NCBI GenBank assembly: GCA_020466095.1
Contig: CM035806.1
Span: 116,481,840-116,545,839 of the forward strand
Length of the DNA: 64,000 nt
Direction of reading: 5' to 3'
Source: Chlorops oryzae
Lineage: Eukaryota > Arthropoda > Insecta > Diptera > Chloropidae
The translations under genes were made by a program, and so were the position numbers. Positions 1-10,840 of the stretch are shown here, one piece after another. Position 1 is the stretch's first letter. Each line of letters opens with the position of its first letter. Below the pieces are notes generated by a model. It saw only the letters and a list, made by a program, of their open reading frames with translations, was not told where the DNA came from and did no database searches.

Positions 1-103
1 TTCTGGTGCATACTGTACTAGTGCTTTCCTGTACAGATGTTATACTGATTTTCGACAGAATTTCATATGGACAGGGGTATAGAAAAGAACTAGTACTCGT
101 GAC

Positions 104-1168
104 TTTGGCACTAGTAAAGTACTAGTACGACACTAGTTCAAATTCCTACAGGGTAGTCACCCAGTAGTCAGCGGAGCCACCACAACACTAGCGATTTCAC
201 TAGTCACTGGGTGTCGGGGATCGGTCCCTTTCCTATCCAAGACGCTGGCGAATTTAACATTACGATCTCATTGCCGGGCACAGGTAGTCCTTTTATGCGC
301 CACCTTAAACCAGTCATTTCGCTAGCGAAAAGGGGCAGGAAAATGGCCTAGCACCAGCGACTGAGAAAAAAGAAAAATTTCAGTTTTTGATTTGAATTTT
401 TTTAATTTTATATATAAAATATATATATTATATTTTATTAATTATTATATTTTTTTGTTTATCAATTTTTTATTTTAAATCTTTTTTATCTTACTTCTCT
501 TAAAATTTTCTCGCCTCCATCGAGCCTCGAACCGCTGACCACCAGATCGCTGGGCGAACGCCTTAACCATTACGCTAAACGAACGAATTTAATTTCTTGG
601 TCAAAATGCTCACTTGAGTTTAGCGTTGCTCAGATTTTGGGAAACGTATTTAACGAATTTTTTCACTCCAAAAATTGTTTACTTGAAAATGAACCATTAC
701 AAAAAAAAAAAATAATAAAACCTTAAAATTTTAGTGGAAAATGTTTGTCTTCCAAAATAACTGAACTTTGAAGAAAAAAAAAAAAACTCTAATTTATAAA
801 AAAAGTAAAAAATTTAGGAAAAATTCTCGCCGCCCGCAGGGATTGAACCCCGAACCTCCCGGCTATCGAGTCATAGTTTGAACCACTGCGCTATCGAACG
901 CTTGACGGGCAAATGATCAGAATGCGACGTAAAATAAAACAACAGCAAAAACAATCATACGCAGCGAATAGGGAAATGTGAGCTGAGGCCTATCTACTCG
1001 TTCAGGTTCATGTGGTAGGTGAAATGGCTAGTCATCAAGGACTGGCACTTTGGCATGTCACAAATATCGGGGGCGACCTACTGACTACTGGGCAGCGGGT
1101 CGCCCCTGGAATATGTGACATGCCATTTCGCCAGCTTAAGGTGACTACCCATTTTACCTAGTGCCAAA
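104..1168. mobile_element. Family I TIR element with dual tRNA-like core
   Basis: Both ends read inward as TTTGGCACTAG, giving an imperfect terminal inverted repeat. The left end is crowded with CACTAG/CTAGTAC motifs, and both ends carry GTAGTCACC-type subterminal motifs. There is no coding capacity. The middle holds two tRNA-like modules on the minus strand, separated by A/T-rich sequence. No convincing target-site duplication was found, so the exact ends are approximate. Superfamily unknown; a nonautonomous DNA transposon is the most likely identity (inference). Confidence 0.5.
512..900 (-). other. Dual tRNA-like (Pol III box) cassette, family I
   Basis: Read on the minus strand, the first module has A box TAGCGCAGTGG (893-883) and B box GGTTCAATCC (849-840). 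The second has A box TAGCGTAATGG (577-567) and B box GGTTCGAGGC (533-524). In both, the boxes start 44 nt apart, as in real tRNA genes. The modules are about 300 bp apart, in the same orientation, with A/T-rich DNA between. Clover-leaf pairing is only partial, so these are tRNA-derived relics or internal promoters rather than functional tRNAs. Confidence 0.6.
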
Positions 1169-1960
1169 AAGATAGCGTAATAGACAGGCTTTGCTCTCGT
1201 AAAATCAAAACCAAGAAGCATTTCTCTCACCGTTTGTGAGTATTTGGATTTTTCATGACTCTCTACATCTCATTTCAGTAATGCCAAGTGGGAGAAAAAT
1301 ATGAAAATATTTTTCAATGCTGTTAGCACAATAAAACGGGGGAAAAATCTTTGATTTTTACCTCAGCCAAAAAAACAATACTCAATGTAGGATCAAGCTG
1401 TAAGAATTGAAATTGAAACCGACACACATTTCATATATTGCAACCGGATAAAAAAGAATAACGTGAAAATGGTGTCACAGTAGAAATATATATAGGATTT
1501 TATGCCAGCATTGATTATCATATCAGTTTATGGTCTGAAAATATATCGATTAATATTTGCTTATCAAGGCAAAGATAATTTTTTTATTTGTCTCGTAAAT
1601 GGGCGTTCAAAACATGTGAAATTCAAACAACGGTTCAAATTGTAATTTAAATTGAAAAAGGTAAGTTTTACAATTTTGCAATCATTAAAAAAACGATTAA
1701 TTGCGAAATTCAGCAAAGGTGAAATGAAAACATTTGATTGCCTGATACCCCTTATCGGTATAGGGAAAAATTGCGATGAAAATGGTACGTGAGGGAAGTT
1801 TCGCTTAAGTCAGGTAGCAACACTTTCACAGCATTCCAGCGTCATAGCGTGCAAGCGTCGCGTGGTTTCCGGAGAAAATTGAAATTTAAAGTAGTTAAAG
1901 GTCAAGTGCTACAAGTGAAACTAAAAATTATATTTTAATAAATAAACAGTGTAAGAATAA
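1169..1960. other. AT-rich non-coding stretch, no recognised gene
   Basis: No convincing coding sequence or repeat ends were recognised. It probably includes the 5' end of the transposon that carries the following tnp2-like pseudogene, because a short purine-rich leader precedes the first ATG near 1961. Confidence 0.4.
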
Positions 1961-4050
1961 TGATTAGCAAAAGGCATTTAAAACATTTAGTTAAACAAAA
2001 AAAAAAGCTTCTCGCTAAAGTTAGAAATGCCAGAACGCGTTGTAATAAGCAGCATGAATACGAAGATGAAGCTGGTTGTAGCAAAGAAGTTTTACCAATT
2101 ACCGAACCTAACTAAATAGACACAGGTAAAAATGTTGAAACAGGAACAAAGAGAAACACAGCGTTAGATACTGTTGAAAATGTAGAAAATGAAAAATTAT
2201 AAGTTTAGGTTTAAATGGAAAGTTTGTGTTATGGTGTACAAAGCATACAATTTCACGCAGTTGTGCCAACGATTTATTATGAGAGAGGAAGACATTCCTG
2301 TAAAGAATTTTTTTAAACCTTTTTGTGAAAATAGACCAAAAATTAGTTCCTTAGGTAAGGGTCATTAAATGCATTTGAGGATTGAAAGTCAACTGACCAA
2401 TTTGTCAAAATCTTATAAGCTAGGAAACGTTGTGAGTCTCGATATAAATGTTGATGGTCTTCTACTTTTTAAAAGCTCAAAACAACAATTGTGGGCAATA
2501 TTAGCACGGATTAATAATTTAAATGATACGCCGGTTTTCACTATTGGTATTTTTTCAGGGAACAGTAAGCCTGAATGTTGCGAAGAATTTTTGAACGAAT
2601 TTTATTTAGATTTCTTAAACATTTCAGTAAATGGCTTAGTTATTGAAACTCAAAAAATAGAAGCAAAAATTAGGGCTGTGGTATGTGATGCTCCTGCGAG
2701 AGCATTCGTTAGCGGGATACCTTCGCATACATCACGGCATGGCTGCTGCAAGTGTACGCAAATATCCAAAAAGGTAGACACAGTTTTAACTTACAGCACA
2801 TCTTCAGGTGTTCTTATTTCAGATGAAGATTTCTCTCTCAGAAAATACGTAGATCATCATAATGTGGCATATACAGGGTGTCCCGTAGGTGAGTGCTTTT
2901 TTTTACAGGGATGGTAGGGGAGGTCACGACGAACAAAAAATCGTATGGGAGGGAGGGGTCCCAAATGCACCCCTGAGGAGTTATAGGGCCTTAAAGTTTT
3001 CTGGCACTAAGTCCAGAAAAACAATTCTCCCACGCTAGTGGCTTACTGTAGAAAAAAAATTGTAATGCGGTTTGAAAGCCAATTGTACAGGCTTTTGGGC
3101 AAAATTGAATTGATGTTCAAAACTGCAGTTAATGTGTGAAAATTAAACGTGGTAATTGATTATACCTTATTACGGTTTAACCTGCAGGAAAAGGTATCAG
3201 CGCTTTAAAAACACTTCGACAATTTCTTAAAATCAATTTAACCATACGGTCAGCAAAAAATTACGCAATTTTTCCAATAAAAGTGTATAATTCTCAGAAA
3301 CCAAACCATTTGTCTTAGAATTAAGCAAATTGCTGACTAGGCCACTCTGCTTAAGCCAAAGATTGCTATTTTAAGAATTTCATCACATAAAAAAAAGTTG
3401 AAGTTCGTTTTTAAATCCCATTTTTTCGATGGTTAAACCGCAAATAAGGTATAACAAATGTACCACAGATTTGAAGTAAATTGATCGAAGATTTAAAAAA
3501 AAATTAAAAAAGCATGTGTTAATTGGACCTTTTCCATACCAAAATGGCTCCCAAAGTAAAATAATTGAAAATTTTTTCAGAATTTTTGACTTTGAGCGTT
3601 TATTTTTCACACATTAACTGCAGTTTTGAACATCAATTCAATTTTGCCCAAAAGCCTGTACAATTGGCTTTCAAACCGCATTACAATTTTTTTTCTACAG
3701 TAAGCCACTAGCGTGGGAGAATTGTTTTTCTGGACTTAGTGCCAGAAAACTTTAAGGCCCTATAACTCCTCAGGGGTGCATTTGGGACCCCCCCCTCCCA
3801 AACGATTTTTTGTTCGTCGTGACCTCCCCTACCATCCCTGTAAAAAAAAGCACTCACCTACGGGACACCCTGTATAAAAGCAAATCGGTTTTTGAAAAGT
3901 TAAATGTAGCTATGGTTTCGCAAATGCCTTTGGACTGCATGCACCTAATAGAGTTAGGTGTTACACGAAAATTTTCAACAAGTGTTGTGAATAATAACAA
4001 GGCATTCAAAGTTTCGAAAACCGGCAAGCAGAATATATCAGAGAAATTAA
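1961..4050 (+). pseudogene. tnp2/Transposase_21-like transposase, broken
   Basis: Decayed DNA-transposon transposase of the kind annotated in many animals as 'transposase domain-containing'. A basic N-terminal segment starts at 1961 and runs into stops. A fragment recognisable in another frame near 2220-2290 shows frameshifts. The best preserved part, 2369-2873, carries signatures of the family: NVDGLLLFKSS, a WAIL block, VGIF-like GIFSGNSKPE, and CDAPARAF followed by a Cys-rich GCCKCTQ. The reading resumes after a 1-kb insertion at about 3877 with PLDCMHLIELGVTRK, the conserved PLDxMHLxxLGVxRK block, and ends near 4050 where another element begins. Assignment to the CACTA/EnSpm-type group rests on motif resemblance only. 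Not functional: several stops, a frameshift, an insertion and a missing C-terminus. Confidence 0.6.
2874..3872. mobile_element. Foldback-type element with ~270-bp TIRs, TATA TSD
   Basis: The ends are CAGGGTGTCCC...GGGACACCCTG. The first roughly 270 bp and the last roughly 265 bp are near-identical inverted copies, with a second weaker inverted block (3165-3195 versus 3425-3455) further in. TATA flanks both sides (2870-2873 and 3873-3876). It lies inside the tnp2-like gene and interrupts its reading frame. There is no plausible internal gene, so it is nonautonomous. Superfamily not assigned; the TSD could also be scored as TA. Confidence 0.8.
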
Positions 4051-5254
4051 CAGGCGTGCATGGAAACTGCAACAAACAAAACAAAAACATCTTCGGGAAG
4101 AGGAAGGTATCCAGCGCTGTAAACCCCCACCTCCTCTTCTCTGACCGCACGGTCAGCAACTACAAGCACGCCTTCCTCGGCGAATGGTGTCAATTCTGCA
4201 GGAAACCAAACCAGTAGAAGTGCATCAAGCAGACCTAGGCCCCTGCTTACCAACACGAAGCGTGTGGAGCATGCTTCAGGTAAAAGCGTACCAGTGCTGG
4301 TACCATCTTCCAAAATGGCAGAGCCTACTGCCAAGCGTAGTCCAGCCGGAGCTCCTGCAGGAGGCTTGAATAAAGCCAGCACCAGCAAGAGCTCCTCTGC
4401 GGCAGCAGGCACTTCCGGTTCCATGTAGGGTTCCTCAGCGAAGAAACCATCTGGCAGCACACTCAAAAGGAAGGCCCCACCTTCCAAGTGGGCGTATTCG
4501 GACAGACGAATGTCTGCGCGATTATTAAAAACGTGCCGGCGGAAAAGCTCACTTCGCAACAGGTTGCATCCCTGGAGTGGGCACAAAAAATTCAAAAAGG
4601 TCTCGAGGCCTCCAAACCGGACCGTGCATCCAAACGGCAAAGGTCTCAGGAAGAGGAACCTCCTCGTACAAAGAGACCACGACCAAACAAAACGCAGCCA
4701 AAGGGCTATAGCGATGCTGCCAAGAACAGCCTGAACCTTGGCGTCATCGACAAAAGCGTGGAAGAGGGAAGAAACCCGAAGGATAAATGGAAGTGGGTTG
4801 CTAATGCAGTCTCTTCTAGTTTCCTCCAAGTTCTGGAAGAAAGTCCTGGGCCTCTTCCTTCTTGCGAAGATGCCGGATGGCACCAAGGCCAGGTGAAGCT
4901 GGTAGCTTGCGCGGATGAGAGATCTGCTACCTTGTACAAGGTAGCTATCTCGCAGGTGGGTGAGGTGTGGCCCGGAGCCAGACTCGAGGCTGTGGACAAG
5001 AAGGATATTCCTTCACGACCGAGAGCTCGAGTCTGGATCACCGCCATGCCGTCGGACCCAGAACAGATTCTGAAGCTTTTCAGGATCTGCAACCCGCGCC
5101 TTCCTACGCAGAACTGGAAGGTAGCAAAGCTGGAGGAAACTGATGGACCAACTCGGCAAGCAGTACTTGTACTGAATGCCGAGTCTGTCAAGCCTCTAGT
5201 TGAAGCGCAAGGAACGGTCTCCTACGGCTTCGAAAAGGTTTCTCTTAAGGTCTA
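4050..5254 (+). pseudogene. DUF4780-type ORF of a non-LTR/other retroelement, decayed
   Basis: A Ser/Thr/Pro/Lys-rich N-terminal region can be followed from about 4062 with two stops and a frameshift near 4530. It continues in the frame open from 4488. The C-terminal half (4880-5250) has the conserved features of the DUF4780 domain common in insect transposons: a VWPGARLEAVD block, an IPSRPRARVW block, NPRLPTQNWKVAKLEE, a DGPTRQAVLVLN block and a final YGFEKVSLKV. The sequence runs into a scaffold gap at 5255, so the end and any downstream reverse transcriptase are unseen. The role is probably Gag-like RNA binding (inference from known linkage to retroelement ORFs). It is inserted in, or abuts, the tnp2-like pseudogene. 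Confidence 0.6.
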
Positions 5255-5354
5255 NNNNNNNNNNNNNNNNNNNNNNNNNNNNNNNNNNNNNNNNNNNNNN
5301 NNNNNNNNNNNNNNNNNNNNNNNNNNNNNNNNNNNNNNNNNNNNNNNNNNNNNN
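5255..5354. other. Scaffold gap (100 N)
   Basis: Exactly 100 N, the usual placeholder for unknown gap length. Reading frames that cross it have no meaning. Confidence 0.99.
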
Positions 5355-6744
5355 CTTTCATTTTATACTTTGTTTAATATCCTAATCGCTTCAAATATCA
5401 TGCAGGACAGACACTCACTTTAACTACAAATGTGAGAGATCAATTGCAATATGATCCATCGCACACTGGGGAAAATTATATAGATTCTCGAATTTAATTA
5501 AAAAATGAAATTAAAGGTACACTTAAGTATGCGGTATTGAACGAAAGGGCATAAAATTTTCTATAACTACTTTTGCCCAATATCGACCTGTACGGGGAGA
5601 GGAAACGAGCGCGGGTCATACGAAGCTGGCGCGAAGGCCTTGGTGCCAGCTAGTTTCTATATATATTTTGTATGGTCTAGCTCGACTGTTTCTGGGTGTT
5701 ACACACAACCACACAAACGCAATATACCCTCGACACAGAGCGTGTCGGGTATAAGAATTTGGTCTACTAGCGGTCTTGTATACATATATTTTTCGATTAA
5801 TAAAAACAATTGTTTTTTGCAAAAAATCTTGTTGCGAACTGTATCTACTAACATTTATAAATACCATAATGAACTTCGTTCTTATCTGATGTCCTATGAC
5901 ACAACTCAACTTGTTTCGATTTTCGAGTGTCCAATCATCGATTAAATAGACGTTATCACGTCAAAAACGGTTCGAATAATTTTCTTAGGAGATGCATTAG
6001 TTTAAAATGATTCGTGAAACTTAGCCAAATTCGTGCCTGCTAAACCTCAAAATGAACGTTCGCCGTAGCAAGGGTCCTGCTTTTTCCACTTTATTTCTGC
6101 GTGTTTTATTGACTTTGATGTCGATAAGATTGGCTCTTTATCATCCTCGCTTTCACTTAAGGTTGGAGCTGCCTCCAAAGAGCCCGTGATTGCGTTAACT
6201 TAAGGAAACCCAAGTTCTCTTTCATCAATTGTTTCTTCGTCGGTAAGATCATCAACTTCATCTGGTGGCAGAGCAAGTAAATCCGCTTCTATTTCTTAAA
6301 AAAAATACAAAATCAACCGCATCTTTCATTTGTTTGAATGCTTTTTGTCTCATTTTGATCTGTAGACACAAAAATAAAAAATTTATAAAACATTGTCAAC
6401 AAACTCCAGCGTCCTCATTTGAGGACACTCGAAAAAAATTGAATTTGTTCAATGCAAATTTGATTTTTGCAACCGCTTGTAACTAGAATAGTATTTTCTA
6501 GTGTTTCGGGAATACTCACAGCACAAGTCAAATCTATATTGCAATTATATACAAGCAAATATGGTTATACGTTTATTCAACTCGATTCAGCTCAATTCGC
6601 ACGATTTTGAACCGCTGTTGTTAACAAGTGAGTAGTAATGGCAAACGTATAGCAATTGATTATGAATGGTCAATCTATAAAAAGAGTAATATCATAGTCA
6701 CACATGGGCTCAATAACGTGATATAGCGTGATGATTTAACACTA
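5355..6744. other. Non-coding stretch, nothing recognised
   Basis: Only short open frames without family features. I see no TIRs, LTRs or RNA genes that I can support. Confidence 0.4.
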
Positions 6745-8037
6745 ACAGGTTGGCTGATAAGTCCCCGGTCTAACAAAGAAAAACACATTTTTTTGTCAAA
6801 ATTCGTTTTTATTATTCAACATAGTTCCCTTCAAGAGCGATACAACGATTATAACGACCTTCCAATTTTTTGATACCATTTTGGTAGTACTCCTTCGGTT
6901 TTGCCTCAAAATAGGCCTCAGTTTCGGCGATCACCTCTTCATTGCAGCCAAATTTTTTCCCTGCGAGCATCCTTTTGAGGTCTGAGAACAAGAAAAAGTC
7001 GCTGGGGGCCAGATCTGGAGAATACGGTGGGTGGGGTAGCAATTCGAAGCCTAATTCATGAATTTTTGCCATCGTTCTCAATGACTTCTGGCACGGTGCG
7101 TTGTCTTGGTGGAACGACACTTTTTTCTTCTTCATATGGGGCCATTTTGCCGCGATTTCGACCTTCAAACGCTTCAATAACGACATATAATAGTCACTGT
7201 TGATGGTTTTTCCCTTCTCAAGATAATCGATAAAAATTATTCCATGCCCATCCCAAAAAACAGAGGCCATTACTTTGCCAGCGGACTTTTGAGTCTTTCC
7301 ACGCTTTGGAGACGGTTCACCGATCGCTGTCCACTCAGCCGACTGTCGATTGGACTCAGGAGTGTAGTGATAGAGCCATGTTTCATCCATTGTCACATAT
7401 CGACGCAAAAACTCGGGTGTATTGCGAGTTAACAGCTGCAAACACCGCTCAGAATCATCAACACGTTGATGTTTTTGGTCAACTGTGGGCTCGCGCGGCA
7501 CCCATTTTGCACAGAGCTTTTTCATATCCAAATATTGATGAATGATATGACCAACACGTTCCTTTGATATCTTTAAGGCCTCTGCTATCTCGATCAACTT
7601 CATTTTACGGTCATTCAAAATCATTTTGTGAATTTTTTTGATGTTTTCGTCGGTAACCACCTCTTTCGGGCTTCCACTGCGTTCACCGTCCTCCGTGCTC
7701 ATTTCACCACGCTTGAATTTTGCATACCAATCAATTATTGTTGATTTTCCTGGGGCAGAGTCCGGAAACTCATTATCAAGCCAAGTTTTTGCTTCCACTG
7801 TATTTTTTCCCTTCAGAAAACAGTATTTTATCAAAACACGAAATTTTTTTTTTTCCATTTTTTTCACAATAACAAAAGTTGCTTCACAAAAGACGCTCTA
7901 TCTCACAAACTAATTGACTTACAGACGTCAAATTTTGACACGAATCATTTGAAGGGTGCCACTATATAAAAATAATATGCATTTAATACTAGCGACGCCA
8001 TCTATGTGTCAGACCGGGGACTTATCAGCCAACCTGT
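6745..8037 (-). mobile_element. Intact mariner element, TA TSD
   Basis: 1,293 bp bounded by terminal inverted repeats beginning ACAGGTTGGCTGATAAGTCC on each strand and flanked by TA (6743-6744, 8038-8039). It carries one uninterrupted transposase gene on the minus strand. The size, TIRs, TSD and intact DD34D gene together suggest a complete, possibly recently active copy. A second, mutated copy lies at 29964. Confidence 0.95.
6812..7867 (-). CDS. mariner transposase (DD34D), 351 aa
   Basis: Cut-and-paste transposase of the Tc1/mariner superfamily, which binds the TIRs and inserts at TA. An N-terminal paired helix-turn-helix region (about residues 1-115) is followed by the mariner linker WVPREP (122-127). 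The catalytic core has D161 in TMDETW, D255 in FHQDNAP and D290 in YSPDLAPSDFF; 34 residues separate the last two, the DD34D hallmark. Length is typical (about 345-350 aa). ATG at 7867 is chosen because it gives the family's usual N-terminus; a second Met is three codons later. The frame is complete, without stops or shifts. In vivo activity is not shown by sequence. Confidence 0.95.
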   Translation of the reverse strand: MKKMEKKKFRVLIKYCFLKGKNTVEAKTWLDNEFPDSAPGKSTIIDWYAKFKRGEMSTEDGERSGSPKEVVTDENIKKIHKMILNDRKMKLIEIAEALKISKERVGHIIHQYLDMKKLCAKWVPREPTVDQKHQRVDDSERCLQLLTRNTPEFLRRYVTMDETWLYHYTPESNRQSAEWTAIGEPSPKRGKTQKSAGKVMASVFWDGHGIIFIDYLEKGKTINSDYYMSLLKRLKVEIAAKWPHMKKKKVSFHQDNAPCQKSLRTMAKIHELGFELLPHPPYSPDLAPSDFFLFSDLKRMLAGKKFGCNEEVIAETEAYFEAKPKEYYQNGIKKLEGRYNRCIALEGNYVE

Positions 8038-8039
8038 TA

Positions 8040-8389
8040 TATCACAAGTTCACACGTAGGTAATTTAATTTGACAGCTAGCAGCTGATTTTTTTTTTTGC
8101 TAACAAAAAGAAGAGAATTGCGTGTGTTTTTTAAATTGTGTGTGCGAAAATAGAAATAACAAAGTGGACATTAGCATTTAATAATTTTATACAATTAAAT
8201 AATGAATTGGATGAATTTTTACGTGACGACAACGAGTTGGCAACAATTGAACTGGTACTCTTACGCCAAAAAGAGGAAAAGGCGGCAAATGGTTTTGGCA
8301 ATTGCAGCTTCTTTTGATGACTCGAAAAAAATTCGATCGTGCTAGTGTAAAGTAAGTGTATAAAATATTGAAATATTATGGATTAATAG
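8040..8389. other. Upstream part of HARBI1-like element
   Basis: A/T-rich, with an acidic Leu/Glu-rich fragment readable at about 8190-8290 (NELDEFLRDDNELATIELVL) that resembles the N-terminus of HARBI1-type transposases, followed by stops. A plausible splice acceptor (TTAATAG) lies at 8389. Confidence 0.4.
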
Positions 8390-9084
8390 AGAGGAATTCC
8401 TAGAAACGGAGCAAGACATTTTTGAAAGTGATTGTAAGCTCGGTGATGAGACTTTCTTTAAGGAAAGCTTTCGAATGACTCGAGGCTTTTTCGAAACCTT
8501 ATGCGTCCTTTTGAAGTCTTTGGAAAGAAAGGATACACCAATGCGTCCGGCAATTACTTTAAGAAAACAAATTGCAATTGCCTTGTATGCCCTTGGGTCC
8601 TCTGCGGAATATCGCACTATAGCGAACCTTTTTGGTGTTGGTAAGTCGACAGTAAGCCAAATTGTATTGGAGTTTTGCGAAGAGGCATGGAAGTGCTTCC
8701 GAATTCTTCACATGAACTATTTCCCTCTTACTAACGCTCAAATCGAAAGCAATATACAGGACTTTGAAACTCCTGGGTTTCCGCAACGTTTCGGAGCAAT
8801 AGGTAAGAATTTCGTACCAGAATGTTAAAAATACCATAACATTATTTTTCAGATGGGTGTCACATCGAGACAACAGAATTGACGATTCTCCTTTTATAAT
8901 AAACACCTGCTGTGCCCTACACAACTTTTTAAATGACAATAACGACAGACTGATGACCAAGTGGCTATCTGCGCAGCAACAAGTACAACGAAGCCGTAAA
9001 AATCCTGAAAGCATTTCAGTTTTGAATGACTCAGAACCTAATGCCGGAAAAATTCGAGAAGCTATTTCATTATATATATGTTAG
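8390..9084 (+). pseudogene. PIF/Harbinger (HARBI1-like) transposase, internally deleted
   Basis: The reading starts after a splice-acceptor-like AG at 8389, passes the Met at 8475, and contains an HTH region typical of Harbinger nucleases (FRMTRGFFETLC, then TLRKQIAIALYALGSS and FGVGKSTVSQIV). It ends at a donor AG|GTAAGA (8802/8803). After a 50-bp intron it resumes with DGCHIE, the start of the DDE core. It then jumps, out of frame, to the C-terminal motif FIINTCCALHNFL at about 8895. Most of the DDE_Tnp_4 catalytic core is therefore missing, so it is inactive. A Myb/SANT gene remnant lies convergently just downstream (10455 to 9255), the classic two-gene arrangement of Harbinger elements; whether both belonged to one element is inference. 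Confidence 0.75.
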
Positions 9085-9237
9085 AACATTTTTATTTCTT
9101 GTGATACCTGTTACCGTATTAATTCTCATTGAAAAATGTTTGAAAATCAAGTGGTTTCTGTTAGCCATATATTGCAAGAACAAAAATAAATCCTCTTGAC
9201 CTAAGCTATCACCTGGTTAAATTTTGCTAAGATCTTT

Positions 9238-9252
9238 GGGACACCCTGTATA
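9238..9252. repeat. Orphan end of a CAGGGTGTCCC-family element
   Basis: GGGACACCCTG followed by TATA matches exactly the right terminus plus TSD of the foldback element at 2874-3872. No matching left end is nearby. It sits directly at the outer boundary of the left inverted arm. Confidence 0.5.
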
Positions 9253-9254
9253 AA

Positions 9255-10455
9255 AAAAAAAATTCTATTTCTTTTTAAGTAGTCAACAAATGCCTCTTGC
9301 ATTGCGACAGTGGAATCTAGCAGTTCCTTCACCATTTTACTTCTTGCTTCCTCTCGTTTGATCATAGCTTCCCGGATTTCTTTGATTTCTCTCCCTATTG
9401 CTTCAAGTTGTCTCTTGCTTTCGATTTCTCCCTTTTTTATTTCCTCTAAAATCTCTTTGCACATATTCTTCTTTGCAGATTCTTTGAGAGGAGTGTTGGG
9501 CGAAGTTTTAAACAAGTCGGCAATTCTGATGAAGATGAATATGATAACGATGACGGTGTCGATGAGGACGAAGAATTTGAAGCTTTTGCAGGAAGGCATT
9601 GCTCAGATGGTGAAATTGAGCTTAAGGAAGACGAATCTATCAATAAAAAACAAATTATCTTTTTATGTATAAAAATGAAAACAAATGAACGATACCTATA
9701 TTATCTTACGTAAGCAATTCGGCAGAATAAAATTTATAGCCTCTTAAAATGTTATTAATTTGTGAATATAGAGGCCATTCAGATGGTGACCCTCCAGATG
9801 GTCCTATACGAGTTTTTCTTTCCTGAATGTAAGGAAAATCAAACATATTGGTCAAATCAAGAGGATATGTTCTTAAAAAACTTCTGTATCGTGCCGACTC
9901 TGCATTTCGGCGGACCAAATGGTTTCGGATTTTTTCAAATTGTTATGCACTAAAAATATTTTTGTCATTCACAAAAGACAGGAAAATTTGATCGGATTTC
10001 TTCCCTCGGAATGAAGAATAGGCACGTATATTACTAACCCATCAATCAAAGAAAACAAGACTACGCGTTCAATGTTTCTACTGATTATCTACGTCATCAT
10101 TGACCACATCAGTTCAAGTGCTACACACACCCACACGCCTGTGACAAACACAAAGAGCATGGGGTCAATGATGACGTTGGAAGCATAAAAGAGCTGACCA
10201 ATGCGTAATCTGGTTTCTTTGATTCATGTTATTTACTTACCTATATTTTGCAGTGAGATTGTGGAGCTTAGTTTTGACCTCTTCTGCACTACAAGAGAAG
10301 CCAAAATTTTTAATTTCGGCAGCCATTTCCGTATATATGTGCCCATTTTTGCGGTCAATATGGCTCTCACAAAGTTTGATCAAAGCAATTTCGCTGCTTT
10401 CCGACTATTTGTTTCGGTTTTTAAATTCGCGTTTTCTTTTCAAAATTCCTTCCAT
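9255..10455 (-). pseudogene. Myb/SANT-like DNA-binding protein gene, left-arm copy
   Basis: Minus-strand copy of the gene best seen in tandem units B and C (see 51945-53136). The ATG is at 10455-10453. The first exon encodes the Myb/SANT-like motif, the middle exon contains GPSGGSPSEW (near 9790), and the C-terminal coiled-coil-like exon lies at about 9257-9643. Here a one-base deletion near 9506 shifts the frame of the last exon, and the stop in exon 1 shared with other copies is present. Probable role: DNA-binding partner of a Harbinger transposase (inference from family knowledge). Confidence 0.6.
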
Positions 10456-10621
10456 CTTTTGACTTATTCTGAAGTTGTGTCCAAGGGCGTACCCAGGGGG
10501 GAGTTCTGAGGGGGCCACGGCCCCCTCTTAACAATGCAACAGTTTTAGTTTTTGGGAAAAACAACGTTAAAATAATAGCAAATATTATCTTAATAAATAA
10601 AATCATTGTAAGTTTGACTTA
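10456..10621. other. hAT-like terminus and G/C tract
   Basis: Contains CAAGGGCGTACCCAGG (10484 onward), then G-rich and GGCCACGGCCCC sequence, the pattern of many hAT-type termini. The same motif in inverse orientation, CTGGGTACGCCCTTG, occurs at 14399. No matching 8-bp TSD is visible, so I do not define an element between them. Confidence 0.4.
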
Positions 10622-10767
10622 TATGACTTCCAGACTGTCAACTTAAAATCTGAATTAGCTCCTTAAGTTGAATTTAGAAAATACCCTTTCCGACTGTAAA
10701 TTCTGAGTTTACGAGCTCACACGCCTGTTCGAACTTTAATTAGATGTTTGCTTTGATTGATCGAAAT

Positions 10768-10840
10768 GATATCGTGGTATAGTGGATAGGCCTCCGCCTT
10801 GGAACCCGAAAGGCTGAGGTTCGAATCCGGGCGCAAACAA
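10768..10840 (+). other. Single tRNA-like module (A/B boxes)
   Basis: A box TGGTATAGTGG (10775-10785) and B box GGTTCGAATCC (10818-10828) start 43 nt apart. The B box is a perfect consensus. The acceptor arms do not pair well, so this is a tRNA-derived sequence rather than a functional tRNA. It lies about 150 bp inside the TTA-flanked element. Confidence 0.6.

Noticed and set aside
4047..4886. Minus-strand 279-codon open frame
   Set aside because: It is antisense to the DUF4780-type region, has no family features, and its composition mirrors the sense gene.
10768..10840. A functional tRNA gene
   Set aside because: The boxes are good but the acceptor and anticodon stems do not pair properly, and the sequence lies inside a TIR element.
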